Shown here piece by piece: positions 50,575 to 59,458 of a stretch of DNA of 64,000 nucleotides (the first letter of the stretch is position 1; every line of letters starts with the position of its first letter). The position numbers and the translations under genes are program-made. The DNA is from Bradyrhizobium arachidis. GTDB taxonomy: Bacteria > Pseudomonadota > Alphaproteobacteria > Rhizobiales > Xanthobacteraceae. The stretch lies in assembly GCF_015291705.1 (NCBI RefSeq), contig NZ_CP030050.1:3658001-3722000 (forward strand), written 5' to 3'. The notes under the pieces are model-generated. The model was not told where the DNA came from, made no database searches, and saw nothing but the letters and a program-made list of their open reading frames with translations.

Positions 50575-52494
50575 ATGCTCGATTTCCTCGAGCTTGAAGA
50601 AACGGTCGGCCGGGCCTGGCATCGCCTGGTCGGCGGCACCGCGAGCTATCCTGTTTATGCCGAACACGCCGTCTCGCTCGCGGAAGCTCGCAGCCGGATC
50701 GCGATCATGTTTCGCGCACTCGGCGGCGAGACCGGCGTGCAGATCGCCAGCGCGAGCGCCCGTAGGGCGGGGCACCGTCTCGGCTGGCGACAACGCATCG
50801 GGCTCGGCGACGAGCGGCTGGAGCAGCCGGGGCGCGATGCCGCAACAATTTTCCTGCCTGACAGCATCGCGATTTTCGCCGACCGTGAGCTGAACGCAGC
50901 GCTGTACCGCTGGCTCGCCGCATGGTTTGCGTTTGCGCCTCCTGACGCGATCGAGGAGGCCGATCCGCTGCGGCGCGACCTGCTGATGCTGCGCCGGACC
51001 AGCGAGATCGCGGTGCTCGTGCTGACAGAATGTCCGGGCCTTGCCGAAGATTACGGTCGGCTGGCTGCGGCCACGGCCATGGCGCGGCCGCACCGCCCAT
51101 TGCCGCGGATCGAGCAGGACATGGAGCAGATCGTGCTCGCTCTGCTTGGCGCTGATGTGCCGCCTGAGGGCAAGCTGTGGCCGGCGATGACGGGGACGGG
51201 ACCGCTGCCGGACAAGGCGCCGCCGGGCTATCGCTCGATCCTGCCATGCCCGCTCTGGGGAGATTGCTGGACGCGCGCGCTTTCGCCTGCGCATGCGGGC
51301 ATGGACGAGTGCGCGCCGGCCGCTTCGCCCGCACCGTCGGACAATCGCAAGCGGTTCGCCATCCGCGAGCGCGAGGACGGCGCCAATCGCCGCGATCCCT
51401 TCGTGCTCAACCGTTTCGAAAAGATCCTCGCCATGGCCGAGATGGTCAATGTCGACCGTCCCGCCGACGACAGCAAGGACGAGGATGCGCAGAAGGCCGC
51501 CGACGATCTCGACGAGATCACGCTCAGCCGCCGCAGCGGCAAGCCGGCGAGCCGGCTCAAATTCGATCTGGATTTGCCGCCGGAAGCGCTCGATACATCG
51601 TGCTTGAACGCGGAGCGATCCTATCCCGAATGGGATTACCGCAGCACCTCCTATCTGCCCGATCATTGCCGCGTGCTCGCCGCACCAGCGTCCGAAACCG
51701 GCGAGAGCTGGGCGCCCGATGAGACCATGCGCCGGCACATCCGCCAGGTCCGCCGTCGCTTCGAGATCGTGCGGCCGCGCCACGAATTGATGCGTGCCCA
51801 GGCTGACGGCCATGATCTTGATCTCGACGCGCTCGTGCGCGCGCGCTGCGATCTGCGCGCCGGCGGCAATGGCGCCGGTCTTGATCGTGTCCACATGGCG
51901 ATGCGGCCGCAAGCGCATGATCTTGCCGTCACGCTGCTGGTCGACGTCTCGCTCTCGACCGACGCCTGGGTCGATGGCTATCGCGTGCTCGACGTCGAGA
52001 AGGAAGCGCTACTCGTGCTAGCTCATGGCCTGTCGGCCTGCGGCGATCACCACAGCATCCTGACTTTCACGTCGCGCCGGCGCTCCTGGGTGCGGCTCGA
52101 GACCGTCAAGGCGTTCGGCGAGCCGATGAGCGGCGCGGTCGAGCGCCGCATCGGCGCGCTCAGACCCGGCTATTATACCCGGATCGGCACGGCGGTGCGC
52201 CACGCCTCAGCTGAGCTTGCACGCCAGCCGCAGCGCAAGAAGCTGCTGCTCGTCCTCACCGACGGCAAGCCCAACGATGTCGATCATTACGAGGGACGCT
52301 TTGCGGTCGAGGACACCCGCAAATCCGTGCAGGAGGCGCGCCGGCTCGGCATCGCGGTGTTCGGCGTGACGGTCGATGCTGCTGCGCAATCCTATTTTCC
52401 GACGCTGTTCGGCCGCAGTGGCTACGCCATCGTCGGCAACATCCGCCGGCTGCCCGCGGCGCTGCCGGCGATCTACCGGCAGGTGGCCCATTGA
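50575..52494 (+). CDS. norD: NorD, VWA-domain partner of NorQ
   Basis: Protein of 639 residues. The N-terminal two thirds are NorD-specific (LDFLELEETVGRAWHRLVGG start and an acidic middle), and the C-terminal von Willebrand A domain begins near residue 450 with the metal-binding DVSLSTDAWVDGYRVLD and later TDGKPNDVDHYEGR. It recruits the AAA+ ring of NorQ to the reductase. It starts 10 bases after norQ and ends the nor cluster. Confidence 0.95.
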   Translation: MLDFLELEETVGRAWHRLVGGTASYPVYAEHAVSLAEARSRIAIMFRALGGETGVQIASASARRAGHRLGWRQRIGLGDERLEQPGRDAATIFLPDSIAIFADRELNAALYRWLAAWFAFAPPDAIEEADPLRRDLLMLRRTSEIAVLVLTECPGLAEDYGRLAAATAMARPHRPLPRIEQDMEQIVLALLGADVPPEGKLWPAMTGTGPLPDKAPPGYRSILPCPLWGDCWTRALSPAHAGMDECAPAASPAPSDNRKRFAIREREDGANRRDPFVLNRFEKILAMAEMVNVDRPADDSKDEDAQKAADDLDEITLSRRSGKPASRLKFDLDLPPEALDTSCLNAERSYPEWDYRSTSYLPDHCRVLAAPASETGESWAPDETMRRHIRQVRRRFEIVRPRHELMRAQADGHDLDLDALVRARCDLRAGGNGAGLDRVHMAMRPQAHDLAVTLLVDVSLSTDAWVDGYRVLDVEKEALLVLAHGLSACGDHHSILTFTSRRRSWVRLETVKAFGEPMSGAVERRIGALRPGYYTRIGTAVRHASAELARQPQRKKLLLVLTDGKPNDVDHYEGRFAVEDTRKSVQEARRLGIAVFGVTVDAAAQSYFPTLFGRSGYAIVGNIRRLPAALPAIYRQVAH

Positions 52495-52570
52495 ACGACC
52501 TGGGAGCCCGCGGCGCCATGTTCCAAGGTGAACTATTGCTCATCAATTGGGTATATGATCGAATGGCCGG

Positions 52571-53236
52571 ATGGACCAAAGCCGGCCAAGGCCTGACCTG
52601 ATCATCTTCGACTGCGACGGCGTGCTCGTCGACAGCGAGCTGTTGAGTTGCCAGTGCCTGTCCGACGAGCTGTCCCTATCCGGGATATCGCTGACGCTTG
52701 CGCAGGCGCTCGAGCTGTTTCTCGGGCGAAGCACCAGTGCGGTCACCCAACATTATCGCGAGCTCGGCCAGATGGTGCCGGTCGACTTTCCGCTGCGGCT
52801 GAAGTCGCGCGTGCTGACCGCCTTCGAGACGGCGCTCCGTCCGGTTCAGGATGTCGATACCGTCCTGTCCGGCCTGCGCGTGCCGCATTGCGTGGCCTCC
52901 TCGAGTGATCTCGACCGCGTCGCGCTGTCGCTGAGGGTGACGGGCCTTGCGCCGCATTTCGAAGCGCGGATCTACACCGCGCAAATGGTCGAGCGTGGCA
53001 AGCCGGCGCCCGATCTCTTTCTCCACGCGGCGGAGAAGATGGGCGCGGAGCCTGCGCGCACGCTGGTGATCGAGGACAGCGTCAGCGGCGTTCAGGCGGG
53101 CAAGGCAGCCGGCATGACGGTCTGGGGATTTGTCGGCGGCAGCCATTATCGGGGGCGCGACGGCCGCGCTATATTGTCCGCCGCCGGAGCCGATCGGGTC
53201 TTCGCGCAGATGAGCGATTTCTGGAAGGAGGCGTGA
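52571..53236 (+). CDS. HAD-superfamily hydrolase (sugar-phosphatase/phosphoglucomutase-like)
   Basis: Haloacid-dehalogenase-type phosphatase of 221 residues, subfamily IA with an alpha cap. Motif I is FDCDGVLVDSE (nucleophile Asp near residue 14), motif II is VASSSDLDR, the lysine motif is ERGKPAPDLFLHAAEKMG, and motif III is VIEDSVSGVQAGKAAGM. It is 4 bases upstream of the SorC-type gene and in the same direction, so a sugar- or polyol-phosphate substrate is likely. The ribosome-binding site is weak. Confidence 0.9.
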   Translation: MDQSRPRPDLIIFDCDGVLVDSELLSCQCLSDELSLSGISLTLAQALELFLGRSTSAVTQHYRELGQMVPVDFPLRLKSRVLTAFETALRPVQDVDTVLSGLRVPHCVASSSDLDRVALSLRVTGLAPHFEARIYTAQMVERGKPAPDLFLHAAEKMGAEPARTLVIEDSVSGVQAGKAAGMTVWGFVGGSHYRGRDGRAILSAAGADRVFAQMSDFWKEA

Positions 53237-53240
53237 CGCC

Positions 53241-54191
53241 TTGGCTGGCGAGAACGATAGGTCGAGACTTGATGATGCCGCGCGGGCGGGCTGGCTCTAC
53301 TTCATTGCGGGCCACACCCAGGACGAGATCGCAAAAATGCTCCAGGTCTCACGCGCCTCGGCGCAGCGGCTGGTCTCGCTATGTCTTGCCGAGCGGCTGA
53401 TCACGTTCCGGCTCGAACATCCCATCGCCGCCTGCATGGAATTGGCGGCACGGCTGAAGCAGCGGTTTGATCTCGTCCATTGCGAGGTGGTGCCCGCCGA
53501 TCCTGCGGCGCCGCAGGCCACCGCCGGCATCGCCGAGCGCTGCGCCAATCTGCTGGATTCGACCCTTCGTTCGGAGACGCCCGTGATCGTCGCGCTTGGC
53601 ACCGGGAGGGCGGTGCGCGCCGCGGTCGAGCGCGTCACGCCGATCGACCGGCCTAACCATCAGATCGTCTCGCTGGTCGGCAACATCTCCGCCGACGGCT
53701 CGGCGAGCTTCTACGACACCGTCGGCCGGCTCGCCGATCGCACCGGCGCGCGGCATTATCCGATGCCGCTGCCGTTCCTGATGTCGTCCGAGGACGAGCG
53801 CAACAGGATGGTGCGGATCGAGCCGATTGCGAAGGTGAAGGCGGTCGCGGCCAAGGCGGATTTGCGCCTGGTCGGCATCGGCCAGATGGACCAGAAGGCG
53901 CAGGTCCATATCGACGGCTTCGTCACCCGCGACGAATTGTTCGAGATGATGCGGCTGGGCGCCATCGGCGAGATCACTGGCTGGGCCTATGATGCCAAGG
54001 GCCGCCTGCTCAAGGCCGGCGCCAACAAGCGCCTCACCAGCATCCCGCCGGAAGTGCCGGCCAAGACCACGACCATCGGCGCCGCAGTCGGCGCCGCCAA
54101 GGTCCCCGCGATCGCGGCGGCGCTGAACGGGCGGCTGATCAACGGCCTGATCACGGACGAGGCGACCGCAAGGGCGATCCTGGAGCGGTAG
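53241..54191 (+). CDS. SorC-family sugar-binding transcriptional regulator
   Basis: Regulator of 316 residues: an N-terminal HTH (ARAGWLYFIAGHTQDEIAKMLQVSRASAQRLVSLCL in outline, residues 14-50) and the SorC effector domain with VALGTGRAVRAAVERV, IVSLVGNISADGSASFYD and the late VGIGQMDQ and LITDEATARAIL. The start is a TTG at 53241 behind GGAGG; no ATG or GTG gives a complete HTH. It precedes the polyol transporter operon, and a long inverted repeat at 54439-54473 is its likely operator. Confidence 0.92.
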   Translation: MAGENDRSRLDDAARAGWLYFIAGHTQDEIAKMLQVSRASAQRLVSLCLAERLITFRLEHPIAACMELAARLKQRFDLVHCEVVPADPAAPQATAGIAERCANLLDSTLRSETPVIVALGTGRAVRAAVERVTPIDRPNHQIVSLVGNISADGSASFYDTVGRLADRTGARHYPMPLPFLMSSEDERNRMVRIEPIAKVKAVAAKADLRLVGIGQMDQKAQVHIDGFVTRDELFEMMRLGAIGEITGWAYDAKGRLLKAGANKRLTSIPPEVPAKTTTIGAAVGAAKVPAIAAALNGRLINGLITDEATARAILER

Positions 54192-54244
54192 GGCGGGGCG
54201 CGTTTTCCAGCGTTAGCGAGGCGGACAGTCTCACCACCCACGAC

Positions 54245-54354
54245 GCTGTCATCGTCCGCGCAGGCGGACGATCCAGTACGCCGCGGCCTCGCTTGGGGCA
54301 AACCAACAGACGACACGGAGTACTGGATGCCCCGCCTGCGCGGGGCATGACGGT
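54245..54354. repeat. Palindromic intergenic repeat, family C
   Basis: About 110 bp with two hairpins, CGTCCGC-GCAG-GCGGACG and GCCCCGC-CTGC-GCGGGGC, and a perfect outer pair ATCCAGTAC (54271-54279) / GTACTGGAT (54320-54328). I recall repeats of the ATCCAGTA type as common in bradyrhizobia. The 306-bp gap between the SorC-type gene and smoE holds this repeat and the promoter region described next. Confidence 0.75.
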
Positions 54355-54417
54355 GTGGGAAGGTCTGCTCCTCCCGCACCGCAGCACTCATAAGTTGCGC
54401 GAATTCCGCGCGCCTGC

Positions 54418-54473
54418 TTGACAACCGCCGCCTCTCGATTGAACATACGCCCAACGCGTGGGCATATGCTCAA
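54418..54473 (+). promoter_or_regulatory. Promoter and SorC-type operator of the polyol operon
   Basis: TTGACA at 54418-54423 is followed after 18 bp by AACATA, a possible -10. Covering the -10 is an inverted repeat: TTGAACATACGCCC (54439-54452), a 7-bp centre AACGCGT, and GGGCATATGCTCAA (54460-54473). The arms are complementary at 12 of 14 positions. Its position just downstream of the sorC-type gene and 25 bp before smoE makes it the likely operator. Confidence 0.75.
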
Positions 54474-54497
54474 AACGCGAGTTTGAGGGAGGTCACC

Positions 54498-55808
54498 GTG
54501 AAGCAATTCCTCGGCGCCGTCTGCGGCGCGTCCGTCCTGCTGGCCGTCCCCGCGATGGCCGAAACCACCCTGACGATCGCCACCGTCAACAACGGCGACA
54601 TGATCCGTATGCAGGGGCTGACCAGCGAGTTCACCAAGAAGAATCCCGACATCACCGTGAAATGGGTGACGCTGGAAGAGAACGTGCTGCGCCAGCGCGT
54701 GACTACCGACATCGCCACCAAGGGTGGCCAGTTCGACGTGCTGACGATCGGCACCTATGAGGTGCCGATCTGGGCCAAGAAGGGCTGGCTGGTGCCGCTC
54801 GCCAATCTCGGGGCGGATTACGACGTCGCCGACCTCCTGCCCAAGATCAAGGATGCCGTCTCCGTCGACGGCAAGCTCTACGCCGCGCCGTTCTATGGCG
54901 AGAGCTCGATGGTGATGTACCGCACCGACCTGTTCGAGAAGGCCGGCCTGAAGATGCCGGAGAAGCCGACCTGGGACTTCGTGATCGACGCCGCCAAGAA
55001 GCTCACCGACAAGAGCGCCGGCACCTACGGCATCTGCCTCCGCGGCAAGGCCGGCTGGGGCGAGAACATGGCGTTCCTCTCGGCCATGGCCAATTCTTAC
55101 GGCGCACGTTGGTTCGACGAGAAGTGGGAACCGCAGTTCAACACGCCGGAATGGAAAACGACGCTCACGACCTACGTCAATCTGATGAAGGAGGCCGGCC
55201 CTCCCGGTGCAAGCTCCAACGGCTTCAACGAGAACCTTGCGCTGTTCAACGCCGGCAAGTGCGCGATGTGGATCGACGCGACGGTCGCGGCATCCTTCGT
55301 CACCAATCCGAAGGAATCCAAAGTCGCCGACAAGGTTGGCTTCGCGCTCGCACCCAACACCGGGCTCGGCAAGAACGCCAACTGGCTGTGGGCCTGGAAC
55401 CTGGCGATCCCCGCCGGCTCGAAGAAGACGGACGCGGCCGAGAAGTTCATCGCCTGGGCGACCAGCAAGGACTACACCAAGCTCGTCGCATCGAAGGAGG
55501 GCTGGGCCAACGTGCCGCCGGGCACGCGCACCTCGCTCTACCAGAACGATGAGTATCTGAAGGTTGCGCCGTTCGCCAAACTGACGCTGGCCTCGATCGA
55601 CGCCGCCGATCCGAACAAGCCGACGGTGAAGCCGGTGCCTTATGTCGGCGTGCAATACGCCGCGATTCCCGAGTTCCAGGGTATCGGCACGCAGGTCGGC
55701 CAGCAGTTCTCCGCGGCGCTCGCGGGATCGACCAGCGTCGATGCAGCGCTCTCGGCCGCACAGTCCTCCACCGAGCGCGAGATGAAGCGCGCCGGCTACA
55801 TCAAGTGA
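54498..55808 (+). CDS. smoE: Polyol (sorbitol/mannitol-type) ABC transporter substrate-binding protein
   Basis: Periplasmic receptor of 436 residues, extracellular-solute-binding family 1. A signal peptide covers about residues 1-22 (VKQFLGAV...PAMAE). The mature protein is TLTIATVNNGDMIRMQGL..., with YAAPFYGESSMVMYRTDLFEKAG near 130 and AIPAGSKKTDAAEKFIAW near 300, matching SmoE/MtlE-type receptors. The GTG at 54498 has GGGAGG upstream. First gene of smoEFGK; a hairpin follows its stop codon. Exact ligands (sorbitol, mannitol, arabinitol, ribitol) cannot be told from sequence. Confidence 0.92.
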   Translation: MKQFLGAVCGASVLLAVPAMAETTLTIATVNNGDMIRMQGLTSEFTKKNPDITVKWVTLEENVLRQRVTTDIATKGGQFDVLTIGTYEVPIWAKKGWLVPLANLGADYDVADLLPKIKDAVSVDGKLYAAPFYGESSMVMYRTDLFEKAGLKMPEKPTWDFVIDAAKKLTDKSAGTYGICLRGKAGWGENMAFLSAMANSYGARWFDEKWEPQFNTPEWKTTLTTYVNLMKEAGPPGASSNGFNENLALFNAGKCAMWIDATVAASFVTNPKESKVADKVGFALAPNTGLGKNANWLWAWNLAIPAGSKKTDAAEKFIAWATSKDYTKLVASKEGWANVPPGTRTSLYQNDEYLKVAPFAKLTLASIDAADPNKPTVKPVPYVGVQYAAIPEFQGIGTQVGQQFSAALAGSTSVDAALSAAQSSTEREMKRAGYIK

Positions 55809-55838
55809 ACCCGAGCTCTTCCTCCTGAGCTCAAACTC

Positions 55839-55876
55839 GCGGCCATCCACCACCCCAGCCCCGGTTGGATGGCCGC
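55839..55876 (+). other. 11-bp stem-loop between smoE and smoF
   Basis: GCGGCCATCCA (55839-55849) pairs perfectly with TGGATGGCCGC (55866-55876) around a 16-base loop, 30 bases after the smoE stop and 28 bases before the smoF start. It is followed by CTTCTTCC. Likely a partial terminator or an RNA-stabilising hairpin that keeps smoE expression above that of the permease genes. Confidence 0.7.
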
Positions 55877-55904
55877 CTTCTTCCTGCAACCGGAGACCTC
55901 AGGA

Positions 55905-56777
55905 ATGGCAACCCGGCAGACGCAATTCCTTGCGCGGTCGCTCCTGACCCCGGCCGTCGGACTGCTGTTCATCTGGATGATCGTTCCGCTCGCGCTGACG
56001 ATCTACTTCTCGACCCTGCATTACAGCCTGCTTGATCCCGGCTCGGAATCGTTCGTCGGGCTGGAAAACTTCCGCTACTTCCTCACCGATCCTGCCTTCC
56101 TCGCCTCGCTCCAGAACACGCTGGTGCTGGTCGGCTCCGTCCTGGCGCTGACCATTTTGCTCGGCATTCCGCTCGCGCTGCTGCTCGACCAGCCCGTGGT
56201 GGGACGCAACTTCGTGCGGCTGATGGTGATCGCGCCGTTTTTCGTAATGCCGACGGTGAGCGCGCTGGTCTGGAAGAACCTCTTGATGCACCCGGTCTCC
56301 GGGCTGTTCGCCTGGCTCGCCTCGCTGGTCCATTTGACGCCGATCGACTGGTTCAACGATGTGCCGCTGTTCTCGGTGATCCTGATCGTCGCCTGGCAAT
56401 GGCTGCCGTTCGCGACGCTGATCCTGCTGACCGCATTGCAATCGCTCGACGAGGAGCAGAAGGAAGCCGCCGAGATGGACGGCGCCAGCGCCGTCTCGAC
56501 TTTCATCTACATTACGCTGCCGCACCTCGCGCGGCCCATCACCGTGGTGATCCTGATCGAGACCATCTTCCTGCTCACCGTGTTCGCCGAGATCTTCGTC
56601 ACCACGGGCGGCGGGCCGGGCCTGCAGACCACCAACATCGCCTTCCTGATCTATTCGCAGGCGCTGATCCAGTTCGACGTCGGCAGCGCCTCGGCGGGCG
56701 GCCTCGTCGCGGTGGTGATTGCCAACATCGTCGCATTCTTCCTGGTCCGCATCGTCGGCCGCAATCTGGAGGCCTGA
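55905..56777 (+). CDS. smoF: Polyol ABC transporter permease SmoF
   Basis: Inner-membrane permease of 290 residues with six hydrophobic segments (MalF-like). The coupling motif is EAAEMDGASAVSTFIYITLPHL near residue 196, and GGGPGLQTTNIAFLIYSQAL follows. The start ATG at 55905 sits behind GGAGACCTCAGGA. It is followed by smoG after 1 base. Confidence 0.94.
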   Translation: MATRQTQFLARSLLTPAVGLLFIWMIVPLALTIYFSTLHYSLLDPGSESFVGLENFRYFLTDPAFLASLQNTLVLVGSVLALTILLGIPLALLLDQPVVGRNFVRLMVIAPFFVMPTVSALVWKNLLMHPVSGLFAWLASLVHLTPIDWFNDVPLFSVILIVAWQWLPFATLILLTALQSLDEEQKEAAEMDGASAVSTFIYITLPHLARPITVVILIETIFLLTVFAEIFVTTGGGPGLQTTNIAFLIYSQALIQFDVGSASAGGLVAVVIANIVAFFLVRIVGRNLEA

Positions 56778-56778
56778 C

Positions 56779-57609
56779 ATGGCGCGGATGGCAACGACGC
56801 AGCGGGTGGTGGTCTCGACGATCGGGGCGTGGTTCTTCGGCTTCCTGATCTTCTTTCCGATCCTGTGGATGGTGCTGGCGAGCTTCAAGACCGAGCTCGA
56901 GGCCTTCGCGATTCCGCCGTCCTTCCTGTTCTTCCACTGGACCACCGAGAACTACGCGACGGTGCAGGAGCGCAGCGATTATTTCCACCACGCAATGAAC
57001 TCGATCATCATCGCCGGCGGCTCGACCTTGATCGCGCTCTTGATCGCCATTCCCGCGGCCTGGTCGATGGCGTTTTCGCCGACCAAGCGGACCAAGGACA
57101 CCCTGCTCTGGATGCTCTCGACCAAGATGATGCCGCCGGTCGGCGTGCTCGTCCCGATCTACCTGATCTACAAGAATTTCGGCCTGCTCGATTCCCGCGC
57201 CGGCCTTATCTTCATCCTCTGTCTCGGCAACTTGCCGATCGTGATCTGGATGCTGTTCACCTATTTCAAGGAGATCCCGCGCGACATCCTGGAGGCCGCG
57301 CGCATGGACGGCGCCACGATCGGCCGCGAGCTGGTCTACGTGCTGACGCCCATGGCGATCCCGGGTCTCGCGTCGACCTTGCTGCTCAATCTGATCCTGG
57401 CCTGGAACGAGGCGTTCTGGACGCTGAACCTTTCGACGTCGAACGCCGCGCCGCTCACCACGTTCATTGCGTCCTATTCCAGCCCGGAAGGGCTGTTCTG
57501 GGCAAAGCTGTCGGCGGCCTCGACGCTGGCGATCGCGCCCATTCTCGTCCTCGGTTGGTTCAGCCAGAAGCAGCTCGTGCGCGGGCTCACCTTCGGCGCG
57601 GTGAAGTGA
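56779..57609 (+). CDS. smoG: Polyol ABC transporter permease SmoG
   Basis: Second permease, 276 residues, six hydrophobic segments (MalG-like). The coupling motif is EAARMDGATIGRELVYVLTPMAIPG near residue 175. GGAGG precedes the ATG at 56779. The final GLTFGAVKG-like end (VRGLTFGAVK) is the usual C-terminus of this family. It is followed after 9 bases by the ATPase. Confidence 0.94.
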   Translation: MARMATTQRVVVSTIGAWFFGFLIFFPILWMVLASFKTELEAFAIPPSFLFFHWTTENYATVQERSDYFHHAMNSIIIAGGSTLIALLIAIPAAWSMAFSPTKRTKDTLLWMLSTKMMPPVGVLVPIYLIYKNFGLLDSRAGLIFILCLGNLPIVIWMLFTYFKEIPRDILEAARMDGATIGRELVYVLTPMAIPGLASTLLLNLILAWNEAFWTLNLSTSNAAPLTTFIASYSSPEGLFWAKLSAASTLAIAPILVLGWFSQKQLVRGLTFGAVK

Positions 57610-57618
57610 GGGGCTGCG

Positions 57619-58626
<1,008 letters not shown>

Positions 58627-58645
58627 CAAGAAACGGAAGACCACC

Positions 58646-59419
58646 ATGTACCTGGAAAAATTCAAGCTGAACGGCAAGACCGCGTTCATCACCGGCGGCG
58701 GGCAGGGCATCGGCCTTGGCTGCGCCGAGGCGCTGGCTGAAGCCGGCGCCAAGGTGATCATCGGCGACCGCGACAGCAAGGTCGCCGATGACGCAAAAGC
58801 CGCTCTCAAGGCCAAGGGTTTCGACGTCGAGACCGCGATCATGGACGTCACAGACACCAAGCGGGTGGCGGAGGTCGCAAGCGACCTCGTCGCCCGCCAC
58901 GGCAAGGTCGACATCCTCGTCAACAATGCCGGCATCGCGCGCAGCGAGACCCCGGCCGAGACCGTCACCGACGAGCATTGGCTCAATGTCATCGACGTCA
59001 ATCTCAACGGCACTTTCTGGTGCTGCCGCGAGTTCGGCAAGCACATGCTGAAAGCCAAGAGCGGCGCCATCGTCAATGTCGGCTCGATGTCCGGCTTCAT
59101 CGTCAACAAGCCGCAGGAGCAGTGCTTCTACAACGCCTCCAAGGCCGGCGTGCACCATCTGACCAAATCGCTCGCCGCCGAATGGGGCGCGCGCGGCATC
59201 CGCGTCAACGCGGTGGCGCCAACCTATATCGAGACCCCACTCAACGCCTTCGTGAAGAGCAATCCAAAAATGTACGACGCCTGGATCGGTGGAACCCCGA
59301 TGGCGCGGATGGGGCAGGTCGAGGAGATCGCCTCCGTCGTCTTGTTCCTTTCTTCGGAGGCCGCCAGCCTGATGACCGGCAGCATCGTGCTTGTGGATGG
59401 CGGCTACACTTGCTGGTAG
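58646..59419 (+). CDS. Short-chain polyol dehydrogenase
   Basis: NAD(P)-dependent SDR of 257 residues. The cofactor motif is TGGGQGIG near residues 15-22, followed by NNAG near 94, the catalytic Ser in VGSMSG near 145 and YNASKAG near 160 (Tyr and Lys). The C-terminus LVDGGYTCW is typical of arabinitol- and sorbitol-type enzymes. It oxidises the imported polyol to a ketose. GGAAG precedes the ATG, 19 bases after smoK, in the same operon. Specificity is unresolved. Confidence 0.92.
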   Translation: MYLEKFKLNGKTAFITGGGQGIGLGCAEALAEAGAKVIIGDRDSKVADDAKAALKAKGFDVETAIMDVTDTKRVAEVASDLVARHGKVDILVNNAGIARSETPAETVTDEHWLNVIDVNLNGTFWCCREFGKHMLKAKSGAIVNVGSMSGFIVNKPQEQCFYNASKAGVHHLTKSLAAEWGARGIRVNAVAPTYIETPLNAFVKSNPKMYDAWIGGTPMARMGQVEEIASVVLFLSSEAASLMTGSIVLVDGGYTCW

Positions 59420-59458
59420 GCTCACCGTCAAAACTGACGAGAGCTTCCGGGAGCGAGC

